From JAGBWK01 sp964462445 (lineage in GTDB: Bacteria; Bacteroidota; Bacteroidia; Bacteroidales; Muribaculaceae), in contig CAYWXG010000060.1 of assembly GCA_964462445.1 (NCBI GenBank), forward strand, positions 1 through 11,669: 11,669 nucleotides of DNA. Direction: 5' to 3'. Positions 1 through 7,241 of the stretch are shown here, piece after piece. A program made the position numbers and the translations under genes. The notes under the pieces are model-generated. The model saw nothing but the letters and a program-made list of their open reading frames with translations. It ran no database searches and was not told the origin of the DNA. Every line of letters starts with the position of its first letter. Position 1 is the stretch's first letter.

Positions 1-140
1 TGTTGTTGATAACCAACTGACACTCTTTTGATTATTTTCGTCGAATTCACGTTATTTTATCAGTATTTGATTTTTATATGTAAAGCTGCCAGCAGTGCTA
101 AAGATTGTTTATTTGCATGTGATATTATTTCAGATGGGGA
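1..140. other. non-coding left flank
   Basis: No reading frame of useful length with a start codon is visible on either strand. All three rightward frames close within about 40 bases. The frame that follows the stop of the leftward gene at 141 stays open for about 26 codons but is simply read-through sequence. There is no convincing hairpin followed by a T-run to mark a terminator, so the end of the leftward transcript is unresolved. I see nothing else in it. Confidence 0.6.
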
Positions 141-497
141 TTAATACAATAATGGTTTCTTTTGATAATTACGCCATTCGGACTTATATTTTCGATCAGT
201 GAAGAAAACTTTTAAGTCGGCTTCGTACTCGTGGTCGACAAAGAAGACTTTTTTATCGGCCTCATATGATTTATCGGTAAAGTACCATATCCCTTTGTTT
301 TCAGAGGCAACAGCTTCATATTTATGCTCAGTACGGTAAACTATAATATCAGCTTTATATTCAGCGTTAACAACATAGACCTTAATATCGGCTTGATATT
401 TGTAGGTCGTAGAATACATTTTCTGCGCGAAAGCATCGGATGGGAAGAAGCAACCGAGCAATATCGCTGACCAAAGGATACGATTGTGGAATTTCAT
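141..497 (-). CDS. secreted short-repeat protein, DUF6150 type
   Basis: A 118-residue protein of unknown function. Residues 1-24 form a signal peptide (positive start, hydrophobic core, cleavage expected after the AFA at 22-24). The mature part is almost entirely a degenerate 13-residue repeat with the pattern [K/E]Y-x-A-D-x-K-V-[Y/F]-[F/V]-V, seen at about 32-44, 45-57, 77-89 and 90-102. Two more divergent units surround a GIWYF insert near 69-73, and the tail is basic. Alternating hydrophobic and charged residues suggest beta strands. This pattern matches, from memory, the family called DUF6150; the family name is recall and the repeat is seen. I chose the ATG at 495-497 because the only upstream extension begins at a TTG (506) and would put extra polar residues before the signal peptide. 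A TAnnTTTG promoter element lies 24 bases upstream. The gene is monocistronic here. Confidence 0.8.
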   Translation of the reverse strand: MKFHNRILWSAILLGCFFPSDAFAQKMYSTTYKYQADIKVYVVNAEYKADIIVYRTEHKYEAVASENKGIWYFTDKSYEADKKVFFVDHEYEADLKVFFTDRKYKSEWRNYQKKPLLY

Positions 498-520
498 GGT
501 TGACAATATTTGAATAATCG

Positions 521-528
521 CAAAAATA
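521..528 (-). promoter_or_regulatory. -7 promoter element of the DUF6150-type gene
   Basis: Read on the minus strand the bases are TATTTTTG, a perfect match to the Bacteroidota sigma-70 -7 consensus TAnnTTTG. It would start transcription near 514-516 and leave a leader of roughly 20 bases before the ATG at 497. A clear TTTG -33 partner at the usual 19-21 base spacing is not seen, and the surrounding sequence is very AT-rich, so chance is possible. Confidence 0.5.
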
Positions 529-565
529 CAAAAATTATAGAAAAATTATAGAATACAGAATGAGT

Positions 566-595
566 TTTGCGGATGAAAGTTTTTTTGTAACTTTA
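566..595 (+). promoter_or_regulatory. candidate promoter of the DUF4250-uvrD-tatD cluster
   Basis: TTTG at 566-569 is followed after 18 bases by TAACTTTA at 588-595. This fits the Bacteroidota pattern TTTG-N(19-21)-TAnnTTTG with one mismatch in the -7 element and a spacer one base short. Transcription would start near 601, giving a leader of about 100 bases before the ATG at 703. It is the best promoter-like match upstream of the cluster. Confidence 0.45.
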
Positions 596-668
596 CAAAT
601 TAATATTTGCCGATATAAACAAAATCGAGAATAACGAAATCATTCAAATTGTAGACGTCATTACAAAG

Positions 669-683
669 CCCATTTATAATGGG
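669..683 (+). repeat. small inverted repeat in the cluster's leader
   Basis: The bases CCCATT-TAT-AATGGG form a perfect 6-base inverted repeat with a 3-base loop, ending 19 bases before the start codon at 703. In RNA it could form a short hairpin just upstream of the translation start. There is no T-run after it, so it is not an intrinsic terminator. Confidence 0.4.
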
Positions 684-702
684 AAACAGTCAATGATGGT
701 GT

Positions 703-894
703 ATGAGAATTATGAATACAGAGATACCCAAAGACCCGGTAATTTTGTTGAGTTTTGTAAATATGAAGCTCAGAGATTATTATCCGACGTTGGAAGCGAT
801 GTGTGAGGCTCTCAATATAGATGCAAAAGAGTTGAGTGCACAATTAGCTGTAATAGATTATCACTATGATGCCGACCATAATAAATTTGTATAG
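703..894 (+). CDS. DUF4250 family small protein
   Basis: A 63-residue soluble protein with no signal peptide or membrane segment. The stretch IPKDPVILLSFVNMKLRDYY (about 8-27), followed by a short helix-rich middle (L30 to A47) and a closing YDADxNKFV, matches what I recall of DUF4250, a small conserved protein of unknown function of about 60 residues. Predicted structure is mainly helical with a final hairpin-like YHYDADHNKFV. An alternative start is the ATG at 712, which removes three residues; family members usually begin only a few residues before IPKDP, so either is possible. It lies 15 bases before the helicase gene and is probably co-transcribed with it. Molecular function is unknown. 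Confidence 0.85.
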   Translation: MRIMNTEIPKDPVILLSFVNMKLRDYYPTLEAMCEALNIDAKELSAQLAVIDYHYDADHNKFV

Positions 895-909
895 CGACGA
901 AATCAGCAG

Positions 910-3264
910 ATGGAAGATTATTTAAGCAAACTAAATGAGCAACAACGGCAAGCTGTAGAGTATCTTGATGGGCCATCGTTGGTAATAGCCGGAGCCGGTT
1001 CTGGCAAAACTAGAGTGCTTACATATAAGATAGTTCATCTATTGGCAAATGGCTATGAGCCATATCGCATTATGGCATTGACGTTTACGAATAAAGCAGC
1101 ACGAGAAATGCGAGATCGAATCGAAGCGTTGATAGGTGGCGATATGGCATCAAAACTGTGGATGGGGACGTTTCACTCAATATTTCTGAGGATATTGCGC
1201 CGGCATGCATCGTTGATAGGCTTCAAGAGTGATTTTACGATATATGACACATCGGATTCCAAGTCGTTGATAACGGCAATCATTAAGGATATGCAGCTTG
1301 ACGATAAGGTTTATAAGCCATCGTTGGTGCAGTCGGCGATATCGATGGCAAAAAATGCGTTATTGTCGCCTGAGGCCTACGAGAGCACCCGAGAGCTGAT
1401 GGAGGCGGACCGTCGGTCACGACGTCCGTTGATTGTCGCTATATATCGTGCCTACCGAAATCGATGTCGATTGGCATCGACGATGGATTTTGATGATTTG
1501 CTATATTATACAAATGTGTTGCTGAGGGATAATCCCGATGTGTGTAATCATTATCGTGAGTTTTTCCGTTATGTGCTTGTAGATGAGTATCAAGATACGA
1601 ACTTTGCACAACATTTAATAGTGTCGAGATTGACGGCAGGGAGCGACAATTTGTGTGTAGTAGGAGATGATGCCCAAAGTATCTATTCGTTTCGAGGTGC
1701 AAATATTAAAAACATATTGAATCTCCGCAATGCATATCCCAATTTGGCAACATTTAAGTTGGAACAGAATTATCGTTCGACGCAAACAATTATCAATGCA
1801 GCAAATACGTTGATAGAAAAAAATCGCAATCAGATACCCAAACAGGTATTTTCAAATAATGCCGTTGGAGATAAAATCAATGTAGTCAAGTGTTACAGCG
1901 ATTATGAGGAAAGTTATATTGTAGCAACGCATATATCCAATCTCAAGCGCACGGCGCCGGAGGGATATAACGACTATGCCGTTCTCTATCGCACAAATGC
2001 GCAGTCACGAATTCTTGAGGAGTCTCTGCGCAAGCGTAATATACCATATAGAATTTATGGAGGGCTCTCGTTCTATCAACGCAAAGAGGTGAAAGATGCA
2101 ATAGCCTATTTTAGAATGGCAGTAAATCCCGATGATGATGAAGCACTACGACGAATTATCAATTATCCGACACGAGGGATTGGAGAAACGACGTTAAAGA
2201 AATTGATTGGAAAAGCGATAGAGGATGGACGAAGCGTGTGGAATGTGATTTCAACAATTGAAGATGAAACACTTGGCATGAATTCGGGGACTCGGAAAAA
2301 GCTTAATGAGTTTAAGGGTTTGATTCAATCGTTTATCAACGCTAATAACGAAGGTGTTGCTGTAGATGAACTTGCGGTTAAGATAATCCGTGAGACAAAA
2401 TTGCTGTCGTCGCTTGTAAGCGATTCAACTCCGGAAAGCATATCAAAGCAGGAGAATTTGCAGGAATTGCTAAATGGGGTGAAAGATTTTGCGGAAACAC
2501 AACGCGAACTTGAAGGGAACGAAACCCCGACATTATCTCAATATCTGTCGCAAGTGTCGTTGCTAACCGACCAAGATGAAGAGGAAGATGACGCACAACG
2601 AGTGACTCTGATGACCGTTCATGCCGCCAAGGGGTTGGAATTTGCGCATGTGTTTATAGTTGGCTTGGAAGAGGAACTATTTCCGTCGGCAATGGCGTCG
2701 GGTTCACCGGCAGAGATTGAAGAGGAACGCCGCTTGCTATATGTTGCTATTACACGAGCAAAAAAATCGTGTATGATGAGTTTTGCCTCAAGTCGTTTTC
2801 GCAATGGACAAACGGTTACATGCTCTCCGTCGCGATTTTTGCGAGATATAGAAAGTAAATATTTGAGTGTCACAAACGGGACCGGACTAAGTGCAACATT
2901 GTCGAATAATCCCGCCGGACGCTATCGTAATTCGTTTAATTCAGGGAGAGACACCTCATGGAATGGAGGACGGAGAGAACTATCGGCATCTGAAAATTAT
3001 CGCTCGAAACATTTTACGCCGAGCGCAGGATTCAATAATAATCTCTCAACGCCAAAAGAAACCGGAGGAGGTATTTCCGGAGGTTTTACACTTCATGAAG
3101 TAGGGGAGGTAGCTATTGGGCTGTTGATAGAGCATGAGCGTTTTGGTCTCGGCACAATAATACAGGTAGATAAGGAAGATTCTCGCCCACGTATTACTGT
3201 AAAATTTTCCAATCTTGAAATTAAAACATTACTTTTGCAATATGCAAAGTTTAGAATAAAGTAA
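910..3264 (+). CDS. uvrD: UvrD/PcrA-type DNA helicase (SF1A)
   Basis: A 784-residue ATP-dependent 3'-5' DNA helicase of the UvrD/PcrA/Rep group, acting in nucleotide excision repair, mismatch repair and clearing of replication or transcription conflicts (family knowledge). Visible motifs in order: Q-motif LNEQQRQAV (8-16), Walker A GAGSGKT (28-34), motif Ia ALTFTNKAAREM (56-67), motif Ib near GTFHS (86-90), TMDFDDLL (191-198), Walker B LVDEYQDTN (223-231), motif III VVGDDAQSIYSFRGA (250-264), motif IV QNYRST (286-291), motif V TVHAAKGLEF (569-578), motif VI YVAITRAKK (611-619). After a low-complexity Arg/Asn/Gly/Ser linker (about 655-725), residues 730-784 look like the C-terminal Tudor-like domain that contacts RNA polymerase in PcrA and UvrD. 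The length is a little above the typical 720-760. The sequence is intact and no RecB-like nuclease domain is present. Confidence 0.97.
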   Translation: MEDYLSKLNEQQRQAVEYLDGPSLVIAGAGSGKTRVLTYKIVHLLANGYEPYRIMALTFTNKAAREMRDRIEALIGGDMASKLWMGTFHSIFLRILRRHASLIGFKSDFTIYDTSDSKSLITAIIKDMQLDDKVYKPSLVQSAISMAKNALLSPEAYESTRELMEADRRSRRPLIVAIYRAYRNRCRLASTMDFDDLLYYTNVLLRDNPDVCNHYREFFRYVLVDEYQDTNFAQHLIVSRLTAGSDNLCVVGDDAQSIYSFRGANIKNILNLRNAYPNLATFKLEQNYRSTQTIINAANTLIEKNRNQIPKQVFSNNAVGDKINVVKCYSDYEESYIVATHISNLKRTAPEGYNDYAVLYRTNAQSRILEESLRKRNIPYRIYGGLSFYQRKEVKDAIAYFRMAVNPDDDEALRRIINYPTRGIGETTLKKLIGKAIEDGRSVWNVISTIEDETLGMNSGTRKKLNEFKGLIQSFINANNEGVAVDELAVKIIRETKLLSSLVSDSTPESISKQENLQELLNGVKDFAETQRELEGNETPTLSQYLSQVSLLTDQDEEEDDAQRVTLMTVHAAKGLEFAHVFIVGLEEELFPSAMASGSPAEIEEERRLLYVAITRAKKSCMMSFASSRFRNGQTVTCSPSRFLRDIESKYLSVTNGTGLSATLSNNPAGRYRNSFNSGRDTSWNGGRRELSASENYRSKHFTPSAGFNNNLSTPKETGGGISGGFTLHEVGEVAIGLLIEHERFGLGTIIQVDKEDSRPRITVKFSNLEIKTLLLQYAKFRIK

Positions 3265-3265
3265 A

Positions 3266-3278
3266 GTATAGACTATAC
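3266..3278. repeat. 13-base palindrome between uvrD and nspC
   Basis: GTATAG-A-CTATAC is a perfect 6+1+6 palindrome starting two bases after the uvrD stop codon, followed at 3280-3287 by the self-complementary TTAGCTAA. The one-base centre is too small for an RNA hairpin, so if it does anything it would be a DNA-binding site for a dimeric protein. Short AT-rich palindromes also arise by chance. Confidence 0.3.
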
Positions 3279-3309
3279 GTTAGCTAAGTTTTTATAAATA
3301 GATATTGTC

Positions 3310-4470
3310 ATGAAATACGATATATCAACACTCCCAACTCCATTCTACATTGTGTATGAAGATAAGCTCCGAAAAAATTTGGATTTAATTGACCATGTAC
3401 GCCGCGAAGCGGGGGTAGAGATAATTATGGCATTTAAGGCAAATGCATTGTGGCGCACTTTCGGCATATTTCGAGAGTATGGCTTTAAAAGCACCGCCAG
3501 TTCAATAAATGAGATGCGACTTGGCAATGATGAGTTAGGACATCGAGTTCATGCATATTGTCCGGCGTATACCCCGGCAACAATCAACGAATATATCTCC
3601 GGCAGCTCGCATATTACATTTAATTCGGTAGACCAATATCTACGATTTAAAGATGACATTGCCCGTCATAATGCATCAGGAGGAGATTATGTTTCGGCAG
3701 GGTTGCGAGTGAATCCGCAATGTTCGGTAATAGAAACTGATATATATAATCCGGCATTACCGGGTTCCCGCTTTGGAGTTACGGCAGAAATGCTATGCGA
3801 GAAATTGCCTGCGGGAGTAGAGGGTTTACATTTTCACCAATTGTGTGAGTCAACGTCGAAGGACTTAGCAAAAGTGCTTGATGCATTTGAGCAACAGTTT
3901 GGATGGGCAATATCAAAAGTAAAATGGGTGAATATGGGAGGGGGTCACTTAATGACACGGGAAGGTTATGATGTTGAGCATTTAATCGGATTGCTTAAAG
4001 AGTTCAAATCACGCCACCCACATTTGCAGGTGATATTAGAACCCGGAAGTGCGTTCACATGGCGAACCGGGGATTTAATCACATCGGTAGTAGATGTAGT
4101 AGAAAATCAAGGAGTGCGTACAGCGATAATTGATGCATCGTTTGCTTGTCATATGCCCGACACATTAGAAATGCCCTATCAGCCATTGATTACAGAGAGT
4201 GTAGACGTAGACTCGGAAAGAGAGGCTTTGGCATATCGCTTGGGGGGTAATTCATGCTTGAGCGGGGACTTTGTTGGTGATTGGTATTTTGAGAAGCCCC
4301 TTAAAGCCGGTGACCGATTAACGCTTGAAGATATGAACCACTACACTACCGTCAAAACCACTATGTTTAACGGGTTGCAGCATCCGGATATAATATTTGC
4401 AAAAAGCGACGGCAGTATAGAATATCTTCGACGATTTACTTATGAAGACTATCGCAATAGGATGAGCTAA
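3310..4470 (+). CDS. nspC: carboxynorspermidine/carboxyspermidine decarboxylase
   Basis: A 386-residue PLP enzyme of the alanine-racemase fold (fold type III). NspC decarboxylates carboxyspermidine or carboxynorspermidine to spermidine or norspermidine, the last step of the bacterial polyamine route that avoids S-adenosylmethionine decarboxylase. The PLP-binding lysine is K43 in MAFKANAL (40-47). Other visible marks are HFHQLCE (174-180), the glycine loop MGGGH (209-213), EPGSAF (244-249), and the C-terminal GNSCLSGDF (313-321), whose C316 corresponds to the active-site cysteine given by the second subunit of the dimer. Full length, cytosolic. The dehydrogenase partner (carboxyspermidine dehydrogenase, Lys1-like) is not in this window. 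It lies 45 bases after uvrD and 41 before the glycosyltransferase, the widest gaps of the cluster, so an internal promoter is possible. Confidence 0.94.
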   Translation: MKYDISTLPTPFYIVYEDKLRKNLDLIDHVRREAGVEIIMAFKANALWRTFGIFREYGFKSTASSINEMRLGNDELGHRVHAYCPAYTPATINEYISGSSHITFNSVDQYLRFKDDIARHNASGGDYVSAGLRVNPQCSVIETDIYNPALPGSRFGVTAEMLCEKLPAGVEGLHFHQLCESTSKDLAKVLDAFEQQFGWAISKVKWVNMGGGHLMTREGYDVEHLIGLLKEFKSRHPHLQVILEPGSAFTWRTGDLITSVVDVVENQGVRTAIIDASFACHMPDTLEMPYQPLITESVDVDSEREALAYRLGGNSCLSGDFVGDWYFEKPLKAGDRLTLEDMNHYTTVKTTMFNGLQHPDIIFAKSDGSIEYLRRFTYEDYRNRMS

Positions 4471-4511
4471 AAAATATAAACAGGAGTTTAACAAGCCGAA
4501 TAACATTAAAT

Positions 4512-5510
4512 ATGCCAAGATTTTCGATTATAATTCCGGTATACAATCGTCCGAATGAAGTTGACGATTTGCTTGCAAGTCTTGCGAAACAGAGCGTTAA
4601 GAACTTTGAGGTCGTGATAACCGAAGATGGGTCAACAATACCATGTCGCGATGTGTGTGAGAAATATTCCGAAAACATTGACATCAAATATTATATTCAA
4701 GAAAATACGGGACGTTCACCGGCACGCAATAATTCTATGGATAAAGCGACCGGAGATTATTTTGTATTTTTTGATTCGGATTGTGTGATACCCCCAACAT
4801 ATTTTGAAACACTTGCGAAGTTGCTCGATGACAATTGGTTGGATTGCTTTGGTGGACCGGATGCCGCCCATGATTCATTTACCGATACACAGAAGGCAAT
4901 AAACTTTGCTATGACATCGTTTTTGACAACCGGAGGAATACGCGGAGGAAAAGCGAGCATGGAAAAGTTTACACCCCGTACGTTCAACATGGGCTTTTCA
5001 CGCGAGGTCTATGAAAAAGTCGGAGGCTTCAGAGAAATGTTTTCGGAAGATATCGATATGAGTAAACGAATTGAATCCGCAGGATTTAAGGTTGGATTAA
5101 TACGTCAATGCCCTGTATATCACAAGCGTCGTGTCGATTTTAAGAAGTTTTATCGTCAGGTACACGTATTTGGGAAGTCACGAATAACGTTGAAGTTACT
5201 ATATCCCGGGTCGTTGAAATTAGTACATGCGTTGCCGGCGTGTTTTGTGGTAGGATTGGTAATTCTTGCCATATTGTCGATCATCATTACACCTTGGTTC
5301 ATGGCTCCGATAGGAGTATATATAATAATGTTGTTTATATCGGCGATTTTGTCAACTAAAAATTTAAAGGTTGCATTAATGTCGGTACCGGCGGCATTTA
5401 TACAACTAATCGGTTATGGTACCGGCTTTATCAAAGCATATTTTACCAAAATTATAATGGGTAAAGGGCGAGACATAGAAGAAGAAATTCAGGCACGAAA
5501 AGGGAAATAA
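4512..5510 (+). CDS. family 2 glycosyltransferase with C-terminal membrane segments
   Basis: A 332-residue membrane-anchored glycosyltransferase. The GT-A fold starts with FSIIIPVYNRPNEVDDLLASL (4-24), has the ED at 38-39, the NTGRSPARNNSMDKATGDYF segment (65-84), the metal-binding DSD at 88-90, GGPD (114-117) and the candidate acceptor-base region SEDIDMSKR (178-186). After the catalytic domain, hydrophobic stretches at about 239-260, 264-281 and 287-310 should hold the protein in the inner membrane, with a charged cytosolic tail. The sugar donor and acceptor cannot be read from the sequence. No other polysaccharide, flippase or ligase gene is nearby, so it is not part of a visible capsule or O-antigen locus. 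A lipid-linked or envelope glycan acceptor is likely by inference. The stop lies 2 bases before the GTG start assigned to radC. Confidence 0.9.
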   Translation: MPRFSIIIPVYNRPNEVDDLLASLAKQSVKNFEVVITEDGSTIPCRDVCEKYSENIDIKYYIQENTGRSPARNNSMDKATGDYFVFFDSDCVIPPTYFETLAKLLDDNWLDCFGGPDAAHDSFTDTQKAINFAMTSFLTTGGIRGGKASMEKFTPRTFNMGFSREVYEKVGGFREMFSEDIDMSKRIESAGFKVGLIRQCPVYHKRRVDFKKFYRQVHVFGKSRITLKLLYPGSLKLVHALPACFVVGLVILAILSIIITPWFMAPIGVYIIMLFISAILSTKNLKVALMSVPAAFIQLIGYGTGFIKAYFTKIIMGKGRDIEEEIQARKGK

Positions 5511-5512
5511 CA

Positions 5513-6241
5513 GTGGCAAAAATTAATGACTATACAGAAACGACAACGATGTTGGAATGTCGTCGTGTTGCCGACCTTGATGATGCAGACAAGCCTCGTG
5601 AAAAGGCCTTAAATCAAGGGGTCTCATCATTGAGTAATGCAGAACTTTTGGCGATAGTCTTTGGCAGCGGATTACCCGGGAGGTCGGTAGTAGATTTGAG
5701 TAAAGATATCCTCCTTGATAATGATAATCGTTTGTCGCGATTGGCAAGGATGTCGGTACACGAGGTTATCCGAAAGTATAAAGGTATTGGCACAGCAAAG
5801 GCAATCTCGTTGGCAGCTGCATTTGAGTTAGGGACCCGATGTGCCTGTGACATGAAGCAGTTAGACCCGCAAGTAAAGGGAAGTGACACAATATATGAAG
5901 CATTGCGCGGAAATATGGAGTTATTGCCATATGAGGAATTTAAGGTGGTTCATCTCAATCGCGCCAATCGCATAATGTATGTAGAAACGGTGTCGAAAGG
6001 AGGAACCGCAAGTACGCTTGTTGATATAAAATTGGTAATGAAGAGTGCAATTGATAAATTATCGGCGTCTCTGATATTTGTGCATAATCATCCTTCGGGG
6101 AATTTGCAACCCTCATCGGCAGATGACAAATTAACAAAGCAACTCAAATCGGCAGCTGAATTGGTTGACATTCGAGTTCTGGATCATATAATTATCACAT
6201 CTCAAGGATATTATTCATACAACGATAACGGACGACTATAA
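5513..6241 (+). CDS. radC: RadC family JAB1/MPN-domain protein
   Basis: A 242-residue protein of the RadC family. The N-terminal UPF0758 part (PREKALNQGVSSLSNAELLAIVFGSG, split here at 28-43 and 44-53) carries a helix-hairpin-helix near YKGIGTAKA (89-97). The C-terminal JAMM metal-binding domain shows upstream E142/E143 and H191-x-H193-PSG with D204 eleven residues on, so all zinc ligands are present. The family was named for DNA repair, but its role is unsettled and the fold is that of a metallo-isopeptidase. The GTG at 5513 follows a purine-rich AAGGGAAA and gives 12 extra residues. The in-frame ATG at 5549 would give 230 residues starting MLECRRVADL, which matches the usual beginning of the family about as well. 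Translational coupling with the preceding gene is likely because the stop and start are 2 bases apart. Confidence 0.93.
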   Translation: MAKINDYTETTTMLECRRVADLDDADKPREKALNQGVSSLSNAELLAIVFGSGLPGRSVVDLSKDILLDNDNRLSRLARMSVHEVIRKYKGIGTAKAISLAAAFELGTRCACDMKQLDPQVKGSDTIYEALRGNMELLPYEEFKVVHLNRANRIMYVETVSKGGTASTLVDIKLVMKSAIDKLSASLIFVHNHPSGNLQPSSADDKLTKQLKSAAELVDIRVLDHIIITSQGYYSYNDNGRL

Positions 6242-6253
6242 CATATTAACATT

Positions 6254-7216
6254 ATGAAGAGTATAGCAGAATATTCCGCAATAGTAAATGCCGGGATAAA
6301 CCGATTTGAATATGACGAGCCAAATTCACTTTACGAACCGATAAGTTACACAATGGAAGGAGGCGGCAAACGACTGCGACCGGTGCTGACACTTGCAGTT
6401 GCAGATGCATTAGATGCTGATGTGAAGGAAGCGCTCCGTCCGGCATTGGGAGTTGAATTGTATCATAATTTCACGCTACTTCATGATGATATCATGGATA
6501 ACTCCCCTACTCGCCGAGGTCGGCAAGCAGTGTGGAAAAAATGGGATACCGCACAAGCGATATTGTCGGGAGATACAATGTTCTCAGTAGCCATAGATTG
6601 TATCTTAAATAGTTGCTATGGAGACAGCCAAAAGATTTCGCTAATAGAGTGCTTTAATAAAACGGCATTAGCAGTGGATTGCGGACAGCAATATGACATG
6701 GATTTCGAGCGCCGCGAAGAGGTTTCGGTAGATGAATATATCAATATGATATCACTAAAGACCGGGGCATTGCTTGCAGGAGCATGTAGAATGGGTGCAA
6801 TATGTGGAAATGCGACATCAGATATTTGTGATGCATTTTATCACTATGGAATCAATTTAGGAATTGCATTTCAAATTCAAGATGACATCCTCGATGTGTA
6901 TGGCAATGAGAAAACTCTTGGCAAACCGATAGGAGGAGATATTCTCAATGATAAGCATACTTGGTTGCATATAACTGCAATGAGCGAAGCACACGATAAA
7001 ATGAGCGCAGTATATGCTCAAGGACTTGAGGGAGAAGAAAAAATCAATGCAGTACGTGCTATCTACGATGAACTTAGTTTACGAAACAGGAGTGAGCAAC
7101 AGGTGGAGCATTATATGCAATTAGCTGTAGATGCAATCGATGGGACAAAGTTGCGAGATGAAGTACATAAATTCTTTACAGAATTTGCATATTCATTGAT
7201 TGGTCGCAAAAAATAA
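6254..7216 (+). CDS. short-chain polyprenyl diphosphate synthase
   Basis: A 320-residue trans-isoprenyl diphosphate synthase that condenses isopentenyl diphosphate with an allylic diphosphate. GGGKRLRP (36-43) binds the diphosphate; the first aspartate-rich motif is D78-D79-x-x-D82 (LHDDIMD) and the second is D210-D211-x-x-D214 (QDDILD). K169-T170-G171 and the K222-area (GNEKTLGKPIGGDI) are also conserved. The residue five positions before the first motif is F73 and the fourth is T74, with no two-residue insertion inside the motif. In characterised families an aromatic at -5 caps the product tunnel and gives C15-C20 products, so a farnesyl or geranylgeranyl diphosphate synthase is inferred rather than an octaprenyl synthase. 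Such products feed undecaprenyl phosphate and menaquinone synthesis. It starts 12 bases after radC; its stop is 25 bases before the ATG of tatD. Confidence 0.93.
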   Translation: MKSIAEYSAIVNAGINRFEYDEPNSLYEPISYTMEGGGKRLRPVLTLAVADALDADVKEALRPALGVELYHNFTLLHDDIMDNSPTRRGRQAVWKKWDTAQAILSGDTMFSVAIDCILNSCYGDSQKISLIECFNKTALAVDCGQQYDMDFERREEVSVDEYINMISLKTGALLAGACRMGAICGNATSDICDAFYHYGINLGIAFQIQDDILDVYGNEKTLGKPIGGDILNDKHTWLHITAMSEAHDKMSAVYAQGLEGEEKINAVRAIYDELSLRNRSEQQVEHYMQLAVDAIDGTKLRDEVHKFFTEFAYSLIGRKK

Positions 7217-7241
7217 ATTACGGACAAAATCAATAGTCACA

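Noticed and set aside
1..10. TGTTGTTGATAA region, similar to a DnaA-box core on the opposite strand (TTATCAACA)
   Set aside because: It is a single site with one mismatch to the consensus, and no cluster, AT-rich unwinding element or dnaA/dnaN neighbour supports an origin.
75..105. GC-richer patch around CTGCCAGCAG as a possible terminator of the leftward gene
   Set aside because: The complementary CTGC/GCAG arms leave only a 2-base loop, and shifting the pairing gives a 3-base stem. There is no T-run in the proper position.
591..806. A rightward open frame of about 72 codons overlapping the start of the DUF4250 gene in another frame, with ATGs at 693 and 696
   Set aside because: The first usable start gives only 37 codons, most of them overlapping the well-supported DUF4250 frame. 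The upstream part has no ATG, GTG or TTG start, and I recognise no family in the translation.
2865..3085. Arg/Asn/Gly/Ser-rich linker of the helicase as a possible foreign insertion
   Set aside because: Variable linkers before the C-terminal domain are normal in PcrA/UvrD proteins, and base composition does not change there.
2891..3103. A 70-codon frame inside the helicase gene's low-complexity linker
   Set aside because: It lies entirely inside the intact helicase frame, which continues to a recognisable C-terminal Tudor-like domain, so it is a shadow frame.
7200..7241. Upstream TTG start for the TatD gene
   Set aside because: It would overlap the polyprenyl synthase gene and add 14 residues before the conserved MIDTHTH start.
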